A stretch of 11,574 nt of DNA from Flavobacteriales bacterium. GTDB taxonomy: Bacteria > Bacteroidota > Bacteroidia > Flavobacteriales > BACL11. A model generated the notes under the pieces. It was not told the DNA's origin. It was given only the letters and a program-made list of their open reading frames with translations, and did not search any database. The stretch is taken from assembly GCA_002683775.1 (NCBI GenBank), contig NYTT01000080.1:1-11574 (forward strand), in the 5' to 3' direction. Both the position numbers and the translations under genes were made by a program. Positions 6,750 to 11,574 of the stretch are shown here, one piece after another; positions within the stretch are counted from its first letter, which is position 1; each line of letters opens with the position of its first letter.

Positions 6750-8282
6750 TTATTGCAATATTAGTTTCTTATTAATTATACCATCTTTAGTTTCTATCTC
6801 TAAGAAATAAATTCCTTTAGCATTTTCATTTAGAGATACTTTCTTAGTGTATTCTCCAACAAATTGCTCTAACTTTTCAACTATCAATTCTTCTCCAACA
6901 ATACTTAGAATTTTTATTCTTAAATCTTGAATAGATTCAGAATTAAAACTAATGTTAAATACATCTCTAGATGGGTTAGGGTAAACATCTAAGTTAGCAA
7001 TAGATACACCACCTTCAATTCTTACAGTTGGTTGTGTCCAGAATACAAGCGGAGACCATGATGGAGATCTGTAAGGACCACCATTTGGATCACAATACGT
7101 TCTAGCTTGACCTCTATAAGTCTCACCAGGCACCATATTCTGCTTGTTCTTCGTGTAGATACCATACGATACTCCAGCCCCTCCAATTTGGAAGAAGTCG
7201 GATCCCGTAGGATTTGAAATAGAATCAACTCTCGCTTTTAATCTCACAAATGAGTAAGCTCCATTTGAATTATCCCACGTAAAGGTAGCTTTCGTAGCTG
7301 TTGCACCGTATGCTACTAAGTTACCTACATTCGGACAGTCATCCAAAGTAGTAAAGTTCGGACCTGCAACAAAGCCAGAATTCTGACCATCACAGTACCA
7401 TACCTTCACTTCCCACTCATACGTAGTACTAGACATTAGATTACGTGTAATCTTAGCAGTGTTCTGTGTACTATTACAAATACCCGTTACAGCATCATAG
7501 CCTGTTGGCTGAGCCATATTCTTCTGACTCCATGAATTAGATCCAACTGGACGATACTTGATACGAATCTGGTCAACTCTACATACCTGAGCACCTGTTC
7601 CATCATAAGTGTTCATATTATCAAAGTTGAACGTAGCTCTATCATGTATGATATCACTAACTGATAAACCTGTAATCGCAGAACCCGAACATAGTGAAGG
7701 ACCAACAATACAGGAACCATCATCTATAGTCGCGTTAGCGTCATAGTTAGATGCTAGTGGATCAGTACAACCATATATTACATTAATAATAAAACTTACA
7801 GTATCAGCAATAGTAGGGCTGAATGCTTGATGAGAATTATCTACAAGTTCAATAATAATTTGATAACTACCATTAGTTAACCCATTTAGAGTTATTGGAA
7901 GTGTGTCATACTTCATGGTCATAGCGCCATTTACATAATAATGAATATGCCCATCACCCGTTCCTGTAGCCACTACAAAATCAGTTATAGAGAAATCAAT
8001 ACTAATATTATTGTTATTTGGGAATACATCACCATTAATAGGATTAATGATTGTTATTGTAGGATCAATAGGATTACTAAAGCTTTGCTGAAATCCTTGA
8101 GTTAACGAATTAGTGGCTGAAGTAAGAGTTGTAACCATAGACTCTCCAATAGTTGAAGAATTACTATACCCCCCATTAGTAGAGTAATTACCACCACTTG
8201 ACACAACATATCTACTAAGTTGCTGAGAAAAACTAAAAAAAGCAAATGCCAAGCATATTGTTGTTAAAAGTATTTTTTTCAT
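6750..8282 (-). CDS. Secreted T9SS cargo protein with fibronectin III-like domains and type-A sorting domain
   Basis: Exported surface or extracellular protein of 510 residues, function unknown. Residues 1-20 are a Sec signal peptide (MKKILLTT... to FSFSQ). Residues 25-66 carry the VVSSGGNYSTNGGYS...TQGFQQ motif common at the N terminus of Bacteroidota T9SS cargo. An all-beta domain at about 75-168 contains GDGHIHYYVNG. One Cys repeat (171-191) follows, the same unit as in the upstream 947-residue protein. Two fibronectin III-like domains occupy about 196-313 and 316-418, with conserved Cys and Trp and the phrases TTYEWEVKVWYCDGQ and ETYRGQARTYCDPN. The end is a T9SS type-A sorting domain (430-510) with LDVYPNPSRDVFNISF and KGIYFLEIETKDGIINKKLI. 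The fibronectin part has clearly higher G+C than the rest. No enzyme motif was seen; adhesion or carbohydrate binding would be guesses. Confidence 0.88.
   Translation of the reverse strand: MKKILLTTICLAFAFFSFSQQLSRYVVSSGGNYSTNGGYSNSSTIGESMVTTLTSATNSLTQGFQQSFSNPIDPTITIINPINGDVFPNNNNISIDFSITDFVVATGTGDGHIHYYVNGAMTMKYDTLPITLNGLTNGSYQIIIELVDNSHQAFSPTIADTVSFIINVIYGCTDPLASNYDANATIDDGSCIVGPSLCSGSAITGLSVSDIIHDRATFNFDNMNTYDGTGAQVCRVDQIRIKYRPVGSNSWSQKNMAQPTGYDAVTGICNSTQNTAKITRNLMSSTTYEWEVKVWYCDGQNSGFVAGPNFTTLDDCPNVGNLVAYGATATKATFTWDNSNGAYSFVRLKARVDSISNPTGSDFFQIGGAGVSYGIYTKNKQNMVPGETYRGQARTYCDPNGGPYRSPSWSPLVFWTQPTVRIEGGVSIANLDVYPNPSRDVFNISFNSESIQDLRIKILSIVGEELIVEKLEQFVGEYTKKVSLNENAKGIYFLEIETKDGIINKKLILQ
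6753..6995 (-). other. T9SS type-A C-terminal sorting domain (Por_Secre_tail)
   Basis: Last 81 residues of the 510-residue protein. The opening LDVYPNPSRDVFNISF, the middle IKILSIVGEELIVEK and the closing KGIYFLEIETKDGIINKKLI are the three conserved blocks of the type-A sorting domain. In known cases this domain targets the protein through the type IX secretion channel, then is cleaved while the cargo is released or anchored on the surface. Confidence 0.9.
7021..7740 (-). other. Segment of raised G+C inside the T9SS cargo gene
   Basis: My hand count gives 302 G+C in 720 bases (about 42%). Sampled 60-base lines on either side are mostly lower: 16 and 19 at 6781-6900, 16 and 19 at 7741-7860. 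The segment covers the two fibronectin III-like domains and part of the Cys repeat. Its codons more often end in C or G (for example AAG, AAC, TAC) than those of neighbouring genes. Possible causes are acquired domain DNA or selection for translation of a highly expressed module. Confidence 0.6.
7710..7772 (-). repeat. Single Cys-repeat unit in the T9SS cargo gene
   Basis: Codes for residues 171-191, GCTDPLASNYDANATIDDGS plus Cys. This is the same unit as the 12 copies in the adjacent 947-residue protein, so the two neighbouring secreted proteins share a module. Confidence 0.85.
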
Positions 8283-8306
8283 TTGTCTGTATTAAAAATT
8301 AATTTC

Positions 8307-8322
8307 GATTGCTTACGCAATC
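8307..8322. terminator. Small inverted repeat between the two large secreted-protein genes
   Basis: GATTGC and GCAATC form a perfect 6-base stem with a 4-base loop (TTAC), 26 bases after the stop of the 947-residue gene. On the minus strand it is followed after several bases by an AT-rich run with five T's, not a direct U-tract. It could be a weak attenuator or an mRNA-end stem; a protein-binding site is also possible. Confidence 0.35.
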
Positions 8323-8324
8323 TT

Positions 8325-8356
8325 TTAAATGGATAAATTGTTAAATGGTTAAAAAG
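8325..8356. repeat. Imperfect 8-base tandem repeat
   Basis: Four adjacent 8-mers: TTAAATGG, ATAAATTG, TTAAATGG, TTAAAAAG. The first and third are identical and the fourth runs over the stop codon of the 947-residue gene. It may be only low-complexity AT-rich spacer. Confidence 0.35.
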
Positions 8357-11192
8357 CCCTAACAGCCCTAACATAGTTATTGCCCGTCCTATAGATGATA
8401 CCTACAAACCCTTGGGAGAAACTAATTGCATAAGCGCTTTCTGATGGTGACCCCGTACTTGGATTTGTCCCGTCATTTGAGCTCCAATAGTTGCTATTAG
8501 CAAAATTACCAATATTACCTAATCCCAAAGCATTACCTTGACCAATATTTAAATACATTTTAGATAACTCACCTATGGAAGGTAAGAACCAATCACTATA
8601 TGCTCCAATAGTTAAATTATAGCAAATATCTGCAGCTTGTGAAGGTCCAAAATTACCTGGAGTACATGACCCAACAATATTAAGTGTATTTTGATTTCCA
8701 GTACCTATCAACAGAGGTGTTGCAAATGTATCCAGGACAAGATCCCATGCAGGAGGGTAAGATCCTACAGAAATCTGAAAATTCGGCACGTAGCCAATAC
8801 ATCCCCAAACTGCTCCAGTAGATTGGTCTGAAGGTGCTGCAATTAAGCCATTAACTTGACCAGCTACATATCCTGTATCTCCTGGTTGAAATATATAAAA
8901 GACAATACCGCCTTGGTATGTATCACCAATTGCAGAAACACAAGAACCATCATCCGTATTTGCTAATAGATTATAGTTAAAGGCAGTAGAGTCTGTACAA
9001 CCAAGTACAACTGCAATACAAGAACCGTCATCTGTATTTGCTAATGGATTATATCCAGAATATGCTGTTGTATCTGTACAACCAAATACAATAGGATAAC
9101 AAGAACCATCATCTATACTTGCTAAAGCATTATAGTTAAAGGCTGTAGAATCTGTACATCCAGTTATAATACAAGTACCATCATCTGTATTTGCTAATGG
9201 ATTATATAAAGAATATGCTGTAGAGTCTGTACAACCAAATACAATAGGATAACAAGAACCATTATCTGTATTTGCTAAAGGATCATAGTTAAATGCTGTA
9301 GAGTCTGTACAACCATTTACAACTGAAATACAAGAACCATCATCAACAGTAACTAAAGCATTATAGTTAGAAGCAGTTGAATCTGTACAGCCTAAGACAC
9401 ATATTCCAAATTGACCACTAACATTACCTGCTGAGGCTAATACAGTTCCTGAAGAATCTGAAATAGACCATGAATTCTCACTACTATACTGCCCAGCTGA
9501 ATAAATTACAGCTATACAAGTTGATAAATCAACACATAAAGTGTAAGTATCAAAAGAAGCACCTCCCCATGTACTTAATGTAGGCTGGACATAAGTAACA
9601 CCATCAATAGTTAAAGTTCCTCCATTCCATCCATCTCCATAAGAGTCAGTAAGAGTTAAAGTAACCTGATTTAATAAACATGGGTATGTACAAGAACCGT
9701 CATCTGTATTTGCTGCAGTATTATAGTTATTTGCTGTAGAGTCTGTACAACCATTTACAACTGAAATACAAGAACCATCATCTGTATTTGCTGAAGCATT
9801 ATAGTTAGTTGCTGTAGGGTCTGTACAACCATTTACAAATGAAATACAAGAACCGTCATCTATATTTGCGTTAGCATTATAGTTGAATTGAGAAGAATCT
9901 GTACATCCCATTATAAAACAAGAACCATCATCTGTATTTGCCATAGCATTATAATTAGTTGCTGATACGTCAGTACAGCCTAAAAAAGTTGGCGCTATTG
10001 TAAAAGTCCGAATAGCTCTAACATAAAAATAATTAGTCAAATAATCCCCCCACACTTCTCCAGTAGGAAAATTAACAAATATTCCAGTAGTATTTATGCC
10101 TCCTCCCCCATCATCACAAGTAGAACTCCAATATATATTATTTGTAAAACCACCAACATTTCCTAAACCTAGAGCATTACCTTGTCCAATATTTAAATAC
10201 ATTTTTGATAATTCATCTTGTGAAGGTACGAACCAATCACTGTATCCTCCAAGAGTTAGATTTGAACATATGTAAGCAGCAGTATGAGTAAATGGAAGAA
10301 TCCATCCAGTGTTGTTGGATAATGTCGCATATATAAACAAAGTATTTTGAGCTCCAGTTCCAATAGCAGTTCCAGTACTATTTGGAAAATTTACAGCAGT
10401 TCCAAAAATAGCCATACCACTTTGGTCTGAAGGAGCAGCGATTAAGCCCTGGAACTGACTAGAAACATAGCCTATATCTCCAGGTTGCAATATATAAAAG
10501 ATAATACCACCTTCATAAAGGTCACCAATTTCTAAATATGTACAAGAACTATCATCTGTATTAGCTAAATTATAATAGAGATTTGCTGTAGGATCGGTAC
10601 AACCATATACTACAGGAATACAAGAACCATTATCTGTATTTGCTGAATCATTATAATTAAAAGCTGTTGGATCTGTACAACCTAATAAAGTTGATGCTGG
10701 TAAAACAATAAAATTAGAATCTAAACCACTCAAATAGATAGTATCTCCAGAAATAGAAAGGGTTTGCAATTCATCTGTAGTGCTTCCATTAGCAGCAGTT
10801 TTAGCGTGTAAACTATAAGGCACACTCATAAAATCAGTGGTGCCCATATCTAAATATCCATTTCCATAATCTATTTCTACTTTTAAAGAATGTGCTGCGG
10901 CTCCCCAATCAACTAAATCAAATGTTGATGAACTACCATTAGATGTTGATGTTCCTCCACCTATAATAGCTGTAAACATACCAAAATCATTTGTAGTAAC
11001 AGTATGAGTCTCTTGCCAAGAGATTGCAGCTCCATTAAGAACAGAAAACTGAACTATTAAAGTGTCATTTGCTAATTCAGCTCCAGCAGCATCTCTTGCA
11101 ATAGCTTGATAATTAATTCCTTGTGGTACATTTTGGGCAAAAGTTATTGCACAAAAAAGTATACTTGTTAATGTTAAAAGTATTTTGTTCAT
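8349..11192 (-). CDS. Large secreted Cys-repeat protein with two DUF1566/FISUMP-like domains
   Basis: Exported protein of 947 residues, function unknown. A Sec signal peptide spans about 1-20 (ends ITFAQ). Residues 21-165 are the N-terminal beta domain seen in many Bacteroidota surface proteins (NVPQGINYQAIARD ... FMSVPYSLHAKTA). Then come two Cys repeats (171-217), a first DUF1566/Fibrobacter-paralogous-like domain (225-397), four Cys repeats (405-501), a DSYGDGWNGG domain (505-598), six Cys repeats (601-751) and a second DUF1566-like domain (759-947) that forms the C terminus (NYVRAVRAF). The 12 repeats each have two Cys 19-20 residues apart and an acidic N-T-D-D-G-S-C end, suggesting disulfide-closed, perhaps calcium-binding, units. 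There is no T9SS type-A sorting domain, so final location is unclear. The gene starts 6 bases after a short paralogue of its own N-terminal domain. Confidence 0.87.
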   Translation of the reverse strand: MNKILLTLTSILFCAITFAQNVPQGINYQAIARDAAGAELANDTLIVQFSVLNGAAISWQETHTVTTNDFGMFTAIIGGGTSTSNGSSSTFDLVDWGAAAHSLKVEIDYGNGYLDMGTTDFMSVPYSLHAKTAANGSTTDELQTLSISGDTIYLSGLDSNFIVLPASTLLGCTDPTAFNYNDSANTDNGSCIPVVYGCTDPTANLYYNLANTDDSSCTYLEIGDLYEGGIIFYILQPGDIGYVSSQFQGLIAAPSDQSGMAIFGTAVNFPNSTGTAIGTGAQNTLFIYATLSNNTGWILPFTHTAAYICSNLTLGGYSDWFVPSQDELSKMYLNIGQGNALGLGNVGGFTNNIYWSSTCDDGGGGINTTGIFVNFPTGEVWGDYLTNYFYVRAIRTFTIAPTFLGCTDVSATNYNAMANTDDGSCFIMGCTDSSQFNYNANANIDDGSCISFVNGCTDPTATNYNASANTDDGSCISVVNGCTDSTANNYNTAANTDDGSCTYPCLLNQVTLTLTDSYGDGWNGGTLTIDGVTYVQPTLSTWGGASFDTYTLCVDLSTCIAVIYSAGQYSSENSWSISDSSGTVLASAGNVSGQFGICVLGCTDSTASNYNALVTVDDGSCISVVNGCTDSTAFNYDPLANTDNGSCYPIVFGCTDSTAYSLYNPLANTDDGTCIITGCTDSTAFNYNALASIDDGSCYPIVFGCTDTTAYSGYNPLANTDDGSCIAVVLGCTDSTAFNYNLLANTDDGSCVSAIGDTYQGGIVFYIFQPGDTGYVAGQVNGLIAAPSDQSTGAVWGCIGYVPNFQISVGSYPPAWDLVLDTFATPLLIGTGNQNTLNIVGSCTPGNFGPSQAADICYNLTIGAYSDWFLPSIGELSKMYLNIGQGNALGLGNIGNFANSNYWSSNDGTNPSTGSPSESAYAISFSQGFVGIIYRTGNNYVRAVRAF
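8352..8918 (-). repeat. DUF1566/FISUMP-like domain, copy 2 (C-terminal)
   Basis: Codes for residues 759-947. It shares with copy 1 the opening YxGGIxFYIxQPGDxGYV, LIAAPSDQS, and the segment SDWF-PS-ELSKMYLNIGQGN followed by ALGLGN, then YWSS and a YVRAxR ending. Over the aligned 32 residues 318-349 and 867-898 I count 5 differences. The DNA is also visibly similar there. Confidence 0.8.
8940..9392 (-). repeat. Cys-repeat block 3: six units (units 7-12)
   Basis: Codes for residues 601-751. Each unit begins GCTDSTA or GCTDTTA and ends DDGSC, DNGSC or DDGTC, with a 3-6 residue linker. Units 8-9 (9162-9314) and 10-11 (9003-9161) form a doubled pair: both carry the SCYPIVF linker in the first member and the longer AYSxYNPLANTDDG form in the second. 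This points to duplication of a two-unit block. Confidence 0.9.
9399..9680 (-). other. Domain with DSYGDGWNGG motif between repeat blocks
   Basis: Codes for residues 505-598, starting LTLTDSYGDGWNGGTLTIDG and ending GNVSGQFGIC. Cys505, Cys553, Cys559 and Cys598 could form disulfides. DSYGDGWNG beta domains recur in Bacteroidota and algal extracellular proteins; no activity is known to me. It sits exactly between Cys-repeat units 6 and 7. Confidence 0.65.
9690..9980 (-). repeat. Cys-repeat block 2: four units (units 3-6)
   Basis: Codes for residues 405-501. The units start GCTDVSATNYN, GCTDSSQFNYN, GCTDPTATNYN and GCTDSTANNYN and end in DDGSC. The block lies between the first DUF1566-like domain and the DSYGDGWNGG domain. 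Confidence 0.9.
10002..10520 (-). repeat. DUF1566/FISUMP-like domain, copy 1 (internal)
   Basis: Codes for residues 225-397. It has the family pattern of a GG-I-FYI opening, a YSDWFVPSQDELSKMY motif, YWSS and the closing NYFYVRAIRTF. The middle portion between LIAAPSDQS and ICSNLTLGGYSDW differs from copy 2, which has extra residues there. Confidence 0.8.
10542..10682 (-). repeat. Cys-repeat block 1: two units (units 1-2)
   Basis: Codes for residues 171-217. The units are GCTDPTAFNYNDSANTDNGS plus Cys and a more diverged GCTDPTANLYYNLANTDDSS plus Cys. The block links the N-terminal beta domain to the first DUF1566-like domain. Confidence 0.88.
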
Positions 11193-11198
11193 TTTGTG

Positions 11199-11574
11199 TT
11201 ATTGTATTATTATATAATTACCATTACTAATAGATAAAGTATCTCCAGAAATAGATAAGATTTGTAATTCATCCGTAGGGTCTATATTATCAGCTGTTTT
11301 GGTATGTAAGCTATAAGGTGCGCTCATTAACTGTGTTGTTCCCATATCCACTCCATCCATCTCAACTTTTAAGAAGTGTGTTGTTGAGCCCCAATCTATT
11401 ACATCAAAGGATGCTGAACTACCAACAGATGTTGCTATTCCCTGTCCTATAATGGCTGTATATAAACCATAATCGTTAGTAGATACTGTGTGGGTTTCTT
11501 GCCAACTTACAGCTGAAGTAGTTATATCTGATATAACAGAAAACTGAATCGTTAAAGCTTGATTCATCAGTACA
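11199..11574 (-). CDS. Small protein with the same N-terminal beta domain as the 947-residue protein, 5'-truncated by the window edge
   Basis: The frame is open to the window edge: the codons before the ATG at 11567 read Val-Leu and align inside the paralogous domain, so that ATG is internal. The visible part matches residues of about 39-160 of the 947-residue protein: IQFSV, SWQETHTVSTNDYG, TAIIG, SFDVIDWG, LKVEMDG, DMGTTQLMSAPYSLHTKTA, TDELQILSISGDT. By that alignment about 40 residues, including any signal peptide, are missing. It ends in SNGNYIIIQ just after the domain, giving a full protein of perhaps 160 residues with nothing attached. It may be a naturally short paralogue or the stump of a longer repeat protein cut off before its downstream modules. 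Six bases separate its stop from the next start, so the two genes are probably co-transcribed. Function unknown. Confidence 0.8.
   Translation of the reverse strand, partial: VLMNQALTIQFSVISDITTSAVSWQETHTVSTNDYGLYTAIIGQGIATSVGSSASFDVIDWGSTTHFLKVEMDGVDMGTTQLMSAPYSLHTKTADNIDPTDELQILSISGDTLSISNGNYIIIQ

Noticed and set aside
7022..7228. A 68-residue open frame inside the T9SS cargo gene
   Set aside because: It lies in another frame of the fibronectin III-like coding region and has no recognisable motif; the higher G+C there removes chance stop codons.
8307..8322. Strong intrinsic terminator ending the secreted-protein operon
   Set aside because: The stem has only six pairs and no immediate U-tract on the transcribed strand, so I list it only as a weak candidate.
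8940..9980. Regularly repeated DNA resembling a CRISPR-like array
   Set aside because: The period is about 69-81 bases, the units differ from each other, and they lie in one open frame coding for the Cys repeats. There are no unique spacers and no cas genes.
11565..11567. ATG as the start of the small secreted protein gene
   Set aside because: The frame stays open upstream to the window edge, and the alignment with the neighbour's N-terminal domain puts this Met in the middle of the domain, with no signal peptide after it.

Overview
The window comes from an AT-rich bacterium, most likely of the phylum Bacteroidota and probably a marine-type Flavobacteriales. Four things point there: a type IX secretion (T9SS) type-A C-terminal sorting domain, a fused E1 alpha/beta 2-oxoacid dehydrogenase, no recognisable Shine-Dalgarno sequences but A-rich leaders before the start codons, and secreted proteins built from the Cys-containing 'GCTD...DDGSC' repeat. 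I see no tRNA, rRNA, CRISPR array, insertion sequence or integrase. No gene-free stretch reaches 300 bases; the longest is 66 bases (8283-8348).

Layout. Bases 1-1887 (+) hold the 3' part of a 7TM-HD membrane phosphohydrolase (PgpH/YqfF family, likely cyclic-di-AMP phosphodiesterase). Its frame is open from base 1, so its start lies outside. Everything else is on the minus strand, read from high to low coordinates. First come three secreted-protein genes: a 5'-truncated small one (11574-11199), a 947-residue repeat protein (11192-8349) and a 510-residue T9SS cargo protein (8282-6750). Then follow three catabolic genes: paaZ (6743-4695), a crotonase-family enoyl-CoA hydratase/isomerase (4690-3935) and a fused 2-oxoacid dehydrogenase E1 (3935-1884). 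The E1 gene and the HD gene converge and overlap by four bases (TTAA), with both stop codons inside them.

How the genes fit together. PaaZ opens and oxidises the oxepin-CoA ring in aerobic phenylacetate degradation, and the neighbouring crotonase fits the following beta-oxidation-like steps. The E1 enzyme makes acyl-CoA from a 2-oxoacid together with E2/E3 encoded elsewhere. One inference is that it feeds phenylacetyl-CoA or branched acyl-CoA into the same catabolism. The ring epoxidase (PaaABCDE), PaaK, PaaH and PaaJ are not in the window. The secreted-protein genes are spaced only 6 bases from their downstream neighbours at two junctions, including the junction with paaZ, so a mixed surface-protein/catabolic transcript is possible, though unproven.

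Most worth a second look are the 12-copy Cys-repeat protein with two internally duplicated DUF1566-like domains, the short paralogue next to it, the base-composition jump inside the T9SS cargo gene, and the tight linkage of surface and catabolic genes. I do not see a clearly new biological system here.
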